From: Candidatus Methanoxibalbensis ujae
GTDB taxonomy: Archaea > Halobacteriota > Syntropharchaeia > Alkanophagales > Methanospirareceae
Assembly (NCBI GenBank): GCA_026134085.1
Contig: JAOQIN010000010.1
Coordinates: forward strand, 1-44,333
Direction of reading: 5' to 3'
DNA length: 44,333 nt
Positions 15,070 through 22,686 of the stretch are shown in pieces. Position 1 is the stretch's first letter. Every line of letters starts with the position of its first letter. Under the pieces are notes generated by a model, which worked only from the letters and a program-made list of their open reading frames with translations, searched no databases and was not told the DNA's origin. The position numbers were made by a program, and so were the translations under genes.

Positions 15070-16947
15070 GTGCGTATTGCGATTGTTGAGCGAGTCCGCT
15101 GTCAGCCAAAGAAGTGTCAGCAGGAGTGTTTCAAATACTGTCCGCTTGTCAGGACGGGAGTTGAGGCGATTGTCTTTGACGATGACGGAAAGCCTATAAT
15201 ATCGGAGGAGCTTTGCGAGGGATGCGGCATATGTGTAAAGAGATGTCCATTTCACGCGATATCCATCATAGGGCTGCCTGAGGAGTTGAAGGGGCATGAG
15301 ACGCACAGGTTCGGACCGAATGGTTTTGTCCTCTATGGTCTTCCCATACCTGCACACGGAAAGATAACGGGCATAATCGGCGCAAACGGAACCGGAAAGA
15401 GCACTGCCGTGAAGATATTGGCGGGCATGCTCATACCGAATCTCGGTGATTCAGACGCACCGGACACTGTTGAGTGTGAAGGAGCGCAGGGAAGTGCCGA
15501 TAAATGGAGAGAGGTTTTGAAGCGTTTCGCAGGCACTGAGCTGCAGGGATACTTTGAGCGCCTCATATCGCATCGTGTAAAAGCAGCGTTAAAGCCGCAG
15601 CACATTGATGCGATACCTGAGTTCTACGAGGGCGAAGTGAAGGTGTTGCTTGAGCACTTTGACGAGCGAGGAATCATGGAGAACATCGTGAAGACTCTTG
15701 AGATAGGCGAAATGCTTCACAAACCCATCTCAGAACTCAGCGGCGGCGAGCTACAACGCATTGCTATCGCTGCATGCATTATGAGGGATTCTGATATTTA
15801 TTTCATAGATGAGATCACACCTTATCTTGACATATATCAGCGCATGCGCGCTGCGAAGGCTATAAGAGAGTTTCTCGCACATAAAACAGTGGTTGTTGTG
15901 GAGCATGACCTCGCAATCCTTGATATGCTCGCCGATTTCGTCCACATAATATATGGAGAGCCCGCGCGATACGGCATTGTATCGCTGAGAAAAGCAACAA
16001 ACCGCGGCATAAATGAATATCTGCAGGGCTATCTGCGTGCTGAAAATGTGAGGATAAGAGAAAAACCAATAGAGTTCGTTGCACATCCGCCGAGAAAAGC
16101 GGAGAGTGAGGAGGAAGACGATGTTATCGCGGAATTTGGTGATTTCTGCAAGAAATGGGATGGTTTCTGTCTGGTGGCACATTTAAGCGGCACTGTCGGA
16201 GATTCTGGAGTCGGAGGAGATAGAGGTGATAGAGGAGACAGAGGAATCAGAGGAGACGGCAGAGGATGTGTCATAAGAAGGAACGAAATAGTGGGAATTG
16301 TTGGCAGGAACGCCACTGGAAAGAGCACATTCCTCCGCATAATCGCGGGCGAAATAAAGCCAACTGTTGGAGATGTATCAATGAAGGCGAAAATATCATT
16401 CAAGCCACAGTATATAAAGCGCTTTGACATGCGGGTGGGAGACCTTCTTCGCTCGCTGGATGCTGGTGATTTTGAGAGGGTTGAGGTGCTCGAGCCTCTG
16501 GAGGTGAAAAATCTTGAGGATAAAAATGTGAAGGAGCTGAGTGGTGGCGAGCTGCAAATGCTTGCAATCGCGGCATGTCTCTGTCAGTCCGCGGACATAT
16601 ATGCGCTTGACGAGCCATCAGCACATCTCGACATAGAGCAGAAGGTGAGGCTTGTGAAGGTTATGCGGAGATTTGCTGAGAAGAAAGGGGTTTCAATGCT
16701 CATTGTTGATCACGACATATATCTCATTGACATTCTCAGTGATAGATTGATTGTGTTTGGCGGCGTCCCCTCTGTGAGAGGAGAGATTCTTGGAATGTTT
16801 TATATGAGAGATGGTATGAACCTCTTCCTCAAAGAACTCGGTATAACTTTCAGACGCGATGAAAAGACGATGAGACCGAGGGTGAATAAAATAGGCTCCT
16901 CAAAGGACAGAGAACAGAAGGAGCGCGGTGAGTATTATTATCTTTAG
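15070..16947 (+). CDS. rli1: ABCE1/Rli1 ribosome-recycling ATPase
   Basis: A 625-residue Rli1. It splits post-termination ribosomes with aRF1/Pelota. The N-terminal Fe-S domain has RCQPKKCQQECFKYCP and CEGCGICVKRCPF (eight Cys). NBD1 has GANGTGKST, the signature LSGGELQRIAIAA and Walker B YFIDEI. NBD2 has GRNATGKST, LSGGELQMLAIAA and YALDEPSAHLD. GTG 15070 follows GGAGGTG perfectly and gives the usual N-terminus VRIAIVERV. The odd point is a glycine/aspartate/arginine repeat (GGDRGDRGDRG-like, residues about 374-398) inserted in front of NBD2, encoded by a 9-base tandem repeat, which makes the protein longer than the usual near 590 residues. Confidence 0.95.
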   Translation: MRIAIVERVRCQPKKCQQECFKYCPLVRTGVEAIVFDDDGKPIISEELCEGCGICVKRCPFHAISIIGLPEELKGHETHRFGPNGFVLYGLPIPAHGKITGIIGANGTGKSTAVKILAGMLIPNLGDSDAPDTVECEGAQGSADKWREVLKRFAGTELQGYFERLISHRVKAALKPQHIDAIPEFYEGEVKVLLEHFDERGIMENIVKTLEIGEMLHKPISELSGGELQRIAIAACIMRDSDIYFIDEITPYLDIYQRMRAAKAIREFLAHKTVVVVEHDLAILDMLADFVHIIYGEPARYGIVSLRKATNRGINEYLQGYLRAENVRIREKPIEFVAHPPRKAESEEEDDVIAEFGDFCKKWDGFCLVAHLSGTVGDSGVGGDRGDRGDRGIRGDGRGCVIRRNEIVGIVGRNATGKSTFLRIIAGEIKPTVGDVSMKAKISFKPQYIKRFDMRVGDLLRSLDAGDFERVEVLEPLEVKNLEDKNVKELSGGELQMLAIAACLCQSADIYALDEPSAHLDIEQKVRLVKVMRRFAEKKGVSMLIVDHDIYLIDILSDRLIVFGGVPSVRGEILGMFYMRDGMNLFLKELGITFRRDEKTMRPRVNKIGSSKDREQKERGEYYYL

Positions 16948-16977
16948 ATTTGGATTTGGATTTGGATTCGGATTGGG
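16947..16977. repeat. Tandem TTTGGA repeat between rli1 and the radical SAM gene
   Basis: Five near-perfect copies of a hexamer GATTTG/GATTCG run between the two genes. The radical SAM frame is open through it (it would encode alternating Asp-Leu), but the ribosome site lies downstream, so it is intergenic. Confidence 0.65.
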
Positions 16978-16997
16978 AGAAAGAAGGAGAGGCAGTA

Positions 16998-18359
16998 ATG
17001 AGAAGGAAAATAAGAACAACGGGGAGTATATGTCCTGTATGCTTCCGCGTCATATCTGCGAGCATTTTTGAGGAGAATGGTGCGATTTATATGGAGAAGG
17101 AATGCCCTCTTCATGGATATTTCAGCGATATTTTATGGTCTGATGCTGAGTTATATAGAAGATTTGAGAGTTTGGATGTATGTTGTGATATGATGCATCT
17201 GAAAGCACAACATTGTCCTTACATGTGCGGTCTTTGCGATTATCATGCATCCACGACTGTATTGGGTGTGATAGATGTCACTGACAGATGCAACATGCGA
17301 TGTCATGTCTGCTTTGCGGACAGTGGTGCGGGTGAGCGAGAGGAGCCGAGCATTTCAGATGTGAAAAACATGATAGATGCGCTTGCTGATTCTGGAGCGT
17401 TTGCGATACAGTTCAGTGGCGGCGAGCCGACGCTTCGTGATGATCTGCCTGATATGATAGCGTATGCGAGAAAGAGGGTGAAGCATGTTCAGGTTGACAC
17501 AAACGGCATAAGAATGGCTGAGAGTGAGGATTTCTGCAGGGAGATGGAATCAGCTGGGTTGAGTGTTGTGTATCTTCAGTTTGATGGCGTCACTGAATCA
17601 CCATATATAAAGCTGCGTGGCAGGAAGATGTTTGATGTGAAGAGGAGAGCGATAGAAAACCACCGCAAAGCAGGTGAAAATCCAGCTATTGTTCTTGTTC
17701 CCACTGTTGTGAGAGGCGTGAATGACGGGCAGATAGGCAGCATAATAAAATTTGCAGTGGAAAACAGTGATATAATAAGGGGTGTGAACTTTCAGCCCAT
17801 ATCATTCTGTGGCAGAAAAGGATACGATGCGGATATGCGCATAACTGTTTCTGATGTCATCGCAGCAGCGGTGAATCAGACTGGATTTATGCGTCGTGAG
17901 GATTTTTTTCCCCCCTCAGCAATGAGCATAATGCTGAGCACACTCGGTGGTGATGTCGGCTGTCATCATGCATGTGGCGCATTCTCATATCTTTTTGTGA
18001 GGGAAGGAGGAACACCGGAGCCGTTCACTGATTATGTGAATATGAATGCACTGATTGATTCATATAAAAAAAATGGAAAAGTTGGCATATATGCAATGCT
18101 GCGCGGCTCCTTGAAAGGCTCTTTAAAAATTTTGAGAGAAGCGCTTCATAGCTATTTCAAACTCAGCGAACTCCACCGCAAAATGATATTTGTTGGTGCC
18201 ATGCACTTTATGGATGCGTTTAATTTTGATCTTGCGCGTGCGAGGAGGTGCTGCATTCACTATGCACTGCCTTCAGGCGATATCGTGCCTTTTTGCACAT
18301 ACAACATCATACATCGCCGCCGCGCTCGTAACCTGACACCTCGATCTGAGCCGATCTGA
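16998..18359 (+). CDS. Radical SAM enzyme of the Tes-like (MJ0619) family
   Basis: A 453-residue radical SAM protein. The N-terminus has a metal-binding module (ICPVC, then ECPLHGYF) and a further Cys group HCPYMCGLCDYH. The radical SAM cluster is CNMRCHVC, followed by FSGGEPTLRDDLP. The C-terminus has VGAMHFMDAFNFD, RCCIHYALPSGDIVPFCTYN, as in the MJ0619/tetraether-synthase family, which joins archaeol tails into tetraethers. I infer a role in tetraether or other lipid chemistry; paralogues of unknown substrate exist, so Tes itself is not proven. AAGGAGAGG at 16984-16992 fixes ATG 16998 over the open frame upstream. The tail after the last motif is short, which may mean slight truncation. 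Confidence 0.8.
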   Translation: MRRKIRTTGSICPVCFRVISASIFEENGAIYMEKECPLHGYFSDILWSDAELYRRFESLDVCCDMMHLKAQHCPYMCGLCDYHASTTVLGVIDVTDRCNMRCHVCFADSGAGEREEPSISDVKNMIDALADSGAFAIQFSGGEPTLRDDLPDMIAYARKRVKHVQVDTNGIRMAESEDFCREMESAGLSVVYLQFDGVTESPYIKLRGRKMFDVKRRAIENHRKAGENPAIVLVPTVVRGVNDGQIGSIIKFAVENSDIIRGVNFQPISFCGRKGYDADMRITVSDVIAAAVNQTGFMRREDFFPPSAMSIMLSTLGGDVGCHHACGAFSYLFVREGGTPEPFTDYVNMNALIDSYKKNGKVGIYAMLRGSLKGSLKILREALHSYFKLSELHRKMIFVGAMHFMDAFNFDLARARRCCIHYALPSGDIVPFCTYNIIHRRRARNLTPRSEPI

Positions 18360-18503
18360 GATGAGATGAGATGAGAGGGTGAGAGAGTGAGTAAAGTGAG
18401 CAAGAGAGAGAGCGTGTGATGTGAATGTGAGAGCGAGCGAGAGCATGTGTGAGGGAGTGAGAGTGAGTGAGAGAGTGAGTGAGAGAGTGAGAGAGGGGGA
18501 AGA
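18360..18503. repeat. Purine/TGA-rich low-complexity spacer (GAGTGAGA repeats)
   Basis: About 140 bases built from GATGAGAT, then GAGAGAGTGAGT and GTGAGAGAGTGA units, nearly free of C on the plus strand. It separates the radical SAM gene from the ArsA-like gene. It contains no spacer/repeat alternation, so it is not a CRISPR array. The 3' end merges with the ribosome site GAGAGGGGGAAG of the next gene. Confidence 0.75.
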
Positions 18504-18509
18504 TGCGAG

Positions 18510-19682
18510 ATGCGTGTGATTTTCTACACAGGAAAAGGAGGTTCTGGGAAGTCTGTGCTTTCATGTGCCACGGCGCTCCGTCTTTCTGAGAGAGGATATG
18601 ACACACTTCTCATGTCTTCAGACCCCGCGCACACGATTTCAGATGCTTTTGAGTGCAGCGTTGGCAGCACACCTACGAGGATAAAAACGAATTTGAGTGC
18701 TGTTCAGGTTGATGCGTTCAGAGAGGTTCGTGACAGATACGGCGTCATTCAGTCTTATGTGGTATCTGTGTTCAGATCACGCGGAATTGACGAAATTCTT
18801 GCATATGAACTTGCATCAATGCCCAACATGACTGAATTTGCCGCCATGCTTAAGATTGTTGATTTCTCAGACGAATATGATGCGATCGTTCTTGATACTG
18901 TTCCATCGGGAGAGATGCTGAAGAACATATATCTGCCATCGCTGATTGGCAATTTCGCGCCCAAGCTGCTCAGGCTCATCGTTCCATTCGCAAATATCGC
19001 CAAGATTGCGGAGCCGGTCATGGGTATTCCCGCACCGAGCAGGGAGGTGATAAAGGAGGATATAAAGCTGATAGAGGTTATGAAAGAGCTCAGAGATATA
19101 TTGATGGACAGAGAGGTAACAAGTCTGAGGCTTGTTGCAAACCCCGAATCCTTCAGCTTGCAGAATTTGAAGCGCACATATATGCTTGCAAACATTTACA
19201 ACATAAATGTTGACCTTGCTATAATCAACAAAATCCTTCCAGATAGTGTCAGGGATCCGTATTTTGATAAATGGAAATCTGATCAGCACAGATATCTCAA
19301 GGAGGCTGAAAGAACATTTTACCCGCTTCCGATAAGAAAGGTGAGATTGTATCCATCGGAGGTCAAGGGGATAAAACTGCTTTCGGAAGTTGCTTATGAG
19401 CTGTTCGGCGACGAAGATCCGGCGAAGATATTTTTTAAGGGCAGGGGGATAAGCGTGAATAAGACTGAAAGTGGAATTGAGATTGTTGTTCCGATGCCTT
19501 TCGTGAGCAGGGACATTTGCGAGGTGGAACGCACCGGCAGCGAACTGTCTATAATAGCACACACAGATATAGGAGAAATCAGAAATTTTCTCCCTCTGCC
19601 CACAGCAGCATGCATGATGCGGCTTGAGCGCGCAAAAATGATAGACAGCGAACTTCATATTTATTTTGTGAGGGAGGAGTAA
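18510..19682 (+). CDS. ArsA/Get3-family ATPase
   Basis: A 390-residue P-loop ATPase with the deviant Walker A GKGGSGKS (residues 8-15), switch I MSSDPAHTISDAF and the switch II region IVLDTVPSGEML. The C-terminal 90 residues (from about GRGISVNKTESG) look like the beta-rich Hsp20-like ArsA tail domain. It lacks the DxxPTGxT/H switch II version of classical arsenite pump ATPases (VPSGE in place of PTGHT) and the treble CxxC of Get3, so arsenite export or tail-anchored protein insertion is not certain. It may move or fold a client. The next small gene, 22 bases downstream, is a candidate partner. Confidence 0.82.
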   Translation: MRVIFYTGKGGSGKSVLSCATALRLSERGYDTLLMSSDPAHTISDAFECSVGSTPTRIKTNLSAVQVDAFREVRDRYGVIQSYVVSVFRSRGIDEILAYELASMPNMTEFAAMLKIVDFSDEYDAIVLDTVPSGEMLKNIYLPSLIGNFAPKLLRLIVPFANIAKIAEPVMGIPAPSREVIKEDIKLIEVMKELRDILMDREVTSLRLVANPESFSLQNLKRTYMLANIYNINVDLAIINKILPDSVRDPYFDKWKSDQHRYLKEAERTFYPLPIRKVRLYPSEVKGIKLLSEVAYELFGDEDPAKIFFKGRGISVNKTESGIEIVVPMPFVSRDICEVERTGSELSIIAHTDIGEIRNFLPLPTAACMMRLERAKMIDSELHIYFVREE

Positions 19683-19704
19683 AAGCTGAGGAAGGTGAAT
19701 GAGG

Positions 19705-19974
19705 ATGAGGGAGCATGATGATGAGGTGTTTGTGGAGATCCTGGGATCACTCATCGGATTGAGTATATTGCCTCTGAAGGTGAGTGCCTGTGTTGTTTCT
19801 GATGTCGCAAAAGCAGTGGAGAAGGCAATTCCTGAGCCGGATGAAATAAAAGCAGGCATATGCGCAGCAGAGTTGAACGCGCTGAGGGCTTTGAGAGATA
19901 TGATAGATCGCAGAATAGAGGAAATTGAAAAGAGCGCATCTGAGGAGAGAAGGGAAAAGGTGAAGGTGGAGTAA
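19705..19974 (+). CDS. Small helical protein downstream of ArsA-like ATPase, function unknown
   Basis: Of 89 residues. The N-terminal half has a short hydrophobic stretch (EILGSLIGLSILPLKVSA) followed by an amphipathic region. The second half, from PEPDEIKAGICAAELNAL, is a charged coiled-coil-like helix (ALRDMIDRRIEEIEKS). I do not recognise a family. GGAAGG at 19690-19695 favours ATG 19705; ATG 19699 is two codons upstream in frame. Tight spacing with the ATPase gene suggests co-translation and a shared task, such as being its membrane-associating client. Confidence 0.65.
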   Translation: MREHDDEVFVEILGSLIGLSILPLKVSACVVSDVAKAVEKAIPEPDEIKAGICAAELNALRALRDMIDRRIEEIEKSASEERREKVKVE

Positions 19975-20257
19975 GCGATGAGGACCGGGCTCACCGTATC
20001 TGAGCTCCGAGCTCCGGTAAGGCTGACAATCTCCAGAGCCGGAGGCTGTTGAATATAATATTCATCACTCAGGTTGCTGAGTGAAGTGCGTGTTGAGATG
20101 TTAGACTGAGAGCGCTGGCTGTGGTGACTCAGGTCAGTCAGGTCAGATAGTCTGCTTGGACATTATATATTATGAAATTATGAAGGAGGGATGAGGGACG
20201 GGGGCGGGGTCCCCTTGAGATCTCAGGTTGGTGATGGAAACGGGAAGGTGATAAGAC
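19975..20257. other. Leader region of rpl21e with hairpins
   Basis: A gene-free stretch of 283 bases. A hairpin at 20010-20047 pairs AGCTCCGG with CCGGAGGCT (one bulge). Two copies of CAGGTCAGT/CAGGTCAGA lie at about 20139-20158. A TATA-like TTATATAT at 20163-20170 sits 88 bases before the L21e start. The leader contains a GGGAC/GTCCC stem near 20205-20224. These could attenuate or regulate the ribosomal gene. Confidence 0.45.
20163..20170 (+). promoter_or_regulatory. TATA-like element for rpl21e
   Basis: TTATATAT in the A/T-rich stretch 20160-20180, 88 bases before the L21e start codon. It implies a leader of about 60 bases containing the GGGAC/GTCCC stem. Seen by eye; no promoter scoring was possible. 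Confidence 0.5.
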
Positions 20258-20554
20258 ATGGCGCGTCATCACGGTCCTCGCAAGAAGACAAGGCGGAAAT
20301 TCAGGAAGAGAGTGCGTGAGAGAGGTCTTTCACCGATAAGCAGAGTTATCCAGCATTTTGAGATTGGCGAAAGTGTGCATATATGTATAGACCCGAGCGT
20401 CCATAAGGGCATGCCCAATCGCAGATTTCACGGCAGAACGGGAAAGGTGATCGGAAAGAGAGGTCGTGCGTATATCGTTGAGATATACGATGGCAAGAAG
20501 CGGAAGGAGCTCTTCGTGCGGTCTGAACACCTCAGACCACAGCAGACGATCTGA
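20258..20554 (+). CDS. rpl21e: Large-subunit ribosomal protein L21e
   Basis: A 98-residue basic protein typical of archaeal L21e. It has the N-terminus [19 protein letters not shown], the core [21 protein letters not shown] and [16 protein letters not shown], and ends [12 protein letters not shown]. It binds 23S rRNA in the large subunit. GGGAAGGTGATAAGAC precedes the ATG. In many euryarchaeotes L21e lies with RpoF and TruB-type genes; here it sits alone next to the convergent L39e gene. Confidence 0.96.
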   Translation: MARHHGPRKKTRRKFRKRVRERGLSPISRVIQHFEIGESVHICIDPSVHKGMPNRRFHGRTGKVIGKRGRAYIVEIYDGKKRKELFVRSEHLRPQQTI

Positions 20555-20627
20555 AAGGCTGAAAGCGCGGTGGGATGCAGATATTGATTGGAGAGCGAGA
20601 AGAGGCGAGAAAAAGAAAAGAATAAGA

Positions 20628-20792
20628 TCATTTCAGCCGCTTCAGCTTTGTTGTTCGCCAGTGTCTTCGCTTTGGATGCGTGGTCACCTTGCGATTCGTC
20701 CTGACGATGACCCATGCAGGCACTCGCCTGTTCTGCTTCGCGGCTTTGCACAGCCGCAGTTTCATACCTTTCGTGTTCTTACCGACCGCCAT
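20628..20792 (-). CDS. rpl39e: Large-subunit ribosomal protein L39e (very short gene)
   Basis: A 54-residue basic protein found by translating the minus strand: it begins [18 protein letters not shown], then [18 protein letters not shown] and THPKRRHWR, and ends KLKRLK. The segments QNRRVPAWV and HPKRRHWR are signatures of L39e, a small protein that lines the ribosomal exit tunnel. ATG 20792 and the adjacent in-frame ATG 20795 are both possible. It is convergent with L21e and divergent from queD. In many archaea it is joined with L31e and aIF6; here it is single. It is easily missed because of its length. Confidence 0.93.
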   Translation of the reverse strand: MAVGKNTKGMKLRLCKAAKQNRRVPAWVIVRTNRKVTTHPKRRHWRTTKLKRLK

Positions 20793-20826
20793 CATGCTTT
20801 TATGAGGTTCTCCCCTCTTTTATAAC

Positions 20827-21189
20827 ATGAAGCTGGGTGTGACATCGCATTTCAACGCCGCGCACATGTTGCCGAGGCATACGGGAAAATGCAAAAATAT
20901 GCACGGTCATACATACAAGGTTGAAATTGTTGTTGAGGGCTATAAAAACAATGAGACCCAGTGTATCGCAGATTTTTCGGAAGTTAAGGAATTGCTTGAT
21001 GAGGTCATTGATATGCTTGACCACAAACTTCTTAATGATGTTTTGTCATATCCCACAAGTGAGAACATAGCTGAGTTCATATGGAATGAGCTGGATACAA
21101 GAGTGAGGAGGTTGGGTGTCAAACTGTATGCTGTCAAGGTGTGGGAGGGAGAGGGGAAGTGGGTTATGATTGAAGGAAATGAGTTATGA
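20827..21189 (+). CDS. queD: 6-pyruvoyl/6-carboxy-tetrahydropterin synthase (QueD family)
   Basis: A 120-residue T-fold enzyme. Zinc ligands are His in SHFNAAH and the two His of MHGHTY. The catalytic Cys lies in GKCKNMHGH, and the family motifs DHKLLND, PTSENIAEF and VWEG (pterin-binding Glu) are present. In archaea it makes 6-carboxy-tetrahydropterin for the 7-deazaguanine of archaeosine, or a related pterin. The A/T-rich GCTTTTATGAG about 25 bases before the ATG and the lack of a ribosome site suggest a leaderless transcript. Confidence 0.92.
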   Translation: MKLGVTSHFNAAHMLPRHTGKCKNMHGHTYKVEIVVEGYKNNETQCIADFSEVKELLDEVIDMLDHKLLNDVLSYPTSENIAEFIWNELDTRVRRLGVKLYAVKVWEGEGKWVMIEGNEL

Positions 21190-21244
21190 TTGAATAAGCG
21201 TTGTTTCTCTGGAGAAATTGTTGTTGGGATGGTTGTGGTTTGAG

Positions 21245-22090
21245 ATGGAGATGGGGAGGGAGATTCTTGAGATATTGCGTGAGCGCCGCATAATTTTGAA
21301 GCGTGGGGAAGGTCAGCGATTTCTGATTGATGAGCGAGTTGCTGAGCGGATGTTGGAATATGCTGCGGTGAGTGGGGAGGATGTTGTGCTTGAGATAGGT
21401 GCTGGCATTGGAAACCTCACGAAAAGGTTAGAAGAGCGCGCTGCAAAAGTGTATGCGGTTGAGAAGGACAAGAGGCTTTGCGAGATACTGCGTGAACGAT
21501 GCAAGAACGCTGAGATTATAGAGGGAGATGTTTTGAGAGTTGATCTTCCTCCATTCAACAAGGTTATCGCCAACCTGCCTTTTCATTTATCATCGCCTAT
21601 AACGCTGAACTTGCTTCTTTTTCACGATTTTGATATTGCTGTTCTCACTTATCAGCGTGAATTTGCTGAGAAAATGGTGGCTTCGCCTGATATGCGTGTC
21701 GGAAAGAAGAAGATATATGGGAGATTGTCCGTGATTGTGCAGACGCTCTCTGATGTTGAGATTCTTGAAATCGTGCCGAGAAGTGTTTTCTTCCCGCAGC
21801 CATCTGTTGATGCTGCAATTGTCAGATTGAAACCGAAGGATGTTCCTGAACTTCCCACAATCGCGGAGAAATCATATTTCTGCAGCGTTGTCGGTATGGC
21901 ATTCTCCCGCAGGAGAAGAAAATTGAAGAACATCCCTGCATTCAAACATGTGTTCTTCGGTGAGAAGCAGGAGAGTGCGAAAATGGACGAGGATGATAAA
22001 TGGCTGCGCTCAATCGCCGATCTGCGGCCTGATGCCCTCAAACCCTCTGATTTCGTGAGGTTGAGCGTGGCAATGATGCGCCGCCGTTGA
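21245..22090 (+). CDS. ksgA: rRNA adenine dimethyltransferase KsgA/Dim1
   Basis: A 281-residue SAM-dependent methyltransferase that dimethylates the two adenines in the 3' hairpin of 16S rRNA. Motif I is VVLEIGAGIGNLT, the acidic SAM loop is YAVEKDKRL, and the catalytic motif IV is ANLPFHLSSPI (NLPF). VFFPQPSVDAAIVRL is the conserved C-terminal transition. ATG 21245 fits homologues; ATG 21251 and upstream TTG starts are possible. It follows queD by 55 bases and may be in its operon. Confidence 0.93.
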   Translation: MEMGREILEILRERRIILKRGEGQRFLIDERVAERMLEYAAVSGEDVVLEIGAGIGNLTKRLEERAAKVYAVEKDKRLCEILRERCKNAEIIEGDVLRVDLPPFNKVIANLPFHLSSPITLNLLLFHDFDIAVLTYQREFAEKMVASPDMRVGKKKIYGRLSVIVQTLSDVEILEIVPRSVFFPQPSVDAAIVRLKPKDVPELPTIAEKSYFCSVVGMAFSRRRRKLKNIPAFKHVFFGEKQESAKMDEDDKWLRSIADLRPDALKPSDFVRLSVAMMRRR

Positions 22091-22209
22091 AGCCGCGTTC
22101 AGTTTTGCTTTAAGCGTGCGCATCACATTTGATCTATGCAGGGTTTCAGCTTTAATGTTTTTCGGACAGCGCATACACATCGCAGCCCTGGGAGATTGAA
22201 AAGAAAAAG

Positions 22210-22324
22210 TCCCGCCTCCCGGATTTGAACCGGGGACATCGCGGTTTCTGCATGAGTGCGCGGACGCCTTCACCGCGTCATTCACACTACAGCCGCGCAC
22301 TCTTCCAGACTGAGTTAAGGCGGG
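22210..22324 (-). tRNA. tRNA-Tyr (anticodon GTA) with a 41-base intron
   Basis: Minus-strand cloverleaf: acceptor CCCGCCT/AGGCGGG with discriminator A, D arm ACTC...GAGT, anticodon stem CGCGG/CCGCG, T arm CCCGG-TTCAAAT-CCGGG. The anticodon loop begins CTGTAG, then an insertion of 41 bases (22246-22286) at the canonical 37/38 position interrupts it. Mature length is 74. Introns of this kind are cut by the archaeal splicing endonuclease at a bulge-helix-bulge. No CCA is encoded. Confidence 0.93.
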
Positions 22325-22351
22325 TCCACTATTGATAGGCAGCTCATCATA

Positions 22352-22363
22352 AAAATATATTTG
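22352..22363 (-). promoter_or_regulatory. TATA box of tRNA-Tyr
   Basis: On the minus strand the stretch CAAATATATTTTTATG is centred about 32 bases before the first tRNA base, the normal archaeal TATA distance. Surrounding sequence is G/C-rich, so the element stands out. Confidence 0.65.
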
Positions 22364-22408
22364 CAAGCACCGCCTCGCTGCGGCGGACGGGGAGGAGGAA
22401 ATGCGTCA

Positions 22409-22479
22409 TGCGTCGACCGGGATTCGAACCCGGGCTGTGGGCTTGGAAGGCCCAAGTCATACCGCTAGACCATCGACGC
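22409..22479 (-). tRNA. tRNA-Gly (anticodon TCC)
   Basis: Minus-strand cloverleaf of 71 bases: acceptor GCGTCGA/TCGACGC with discriminator A, anticodon stem TGGGC/GCCCA around loop CTTCCAA (anticodon TCC), T arm CCGGG-TTCGAAT-CCCGG. No intron and no encoded CCA. A/T-rich GAATTTTTAACTC about 30 bases upstream is a possible TATA box. Confidence 0.95.
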
Positions 22480-22515
22480 CATTAATTTGGTTGTGTGGAT
22501 GAGTTAAAAATTCTT

Positions 22516-22567
22516 ATCCTCGCAATCCTCACAATCCTCGCAATCCTCTCAATCCTCACAATCCTCG
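22516..22567. repeat. Tandem 9-base repeat (AATCCTCGC)
   Basis: Six imperfect copies of AATCCTC(A/G)C lie between tRNA-Gly and the thermosome gene. Function unknown; it is one of many short tandem arrays in the spacers of this window. Confidence 0.7.
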
Positions 22568-22644
22568 CTTGCGCCCGCATCACTGACCGCGGCACCCCTC
22601 ATGCTTTTGAGCTCGGTTGCCATTATGACTTTTGTCAATGACCT

Positions 22645-22686
22645 CCGCCGCATGTCAATACTTCACCGCCGCATGTCAATACTTCA
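22645..22686. repeat. Exact 21-base tandem duplication at the thermosome 3' end
   Basis: Two perfect adjacent copies of a 21-base unit starting CCGCCGCATGTC and ending ATACTTCA. The second copy contains the thermosome stop codon and last codons, so the first copy carries a duplicate of the gene's final three codons and stop. A recent slippage duplication is the simplest origin. Confidence 0.85.

Noticed and set aside
14554-15357. Minus-strand open frame of 267 codons over the phosphatase and Rli1 genes
   Set aside because: Overlaps two conserved genes and shows the odd composition of an antisense frame, with no recognisable domain.
16950-16997. N-terminal extension of the radical SAM enzyme through a TTTGGA repeat
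   Set aside because: A strong ribosome site (AAGGAGAGG) sits just before ATG 16998 and the repeat codes only an Asp/Leu run.
18360-18503. Repeated GAGTGAGA units considered as a CRISPR array
   Set aside because: No constant repeat of 25-40 bases alternating with unique spacers; it is simple low-complexity sequence. The Cas4-like gene also has no cas neighbours.
20466-20825. Plus-strand open frame after L21e
   Set aside because: It overlaps the minus-strand L39e gene, which has clear family motifs; the plus-strand product has none.
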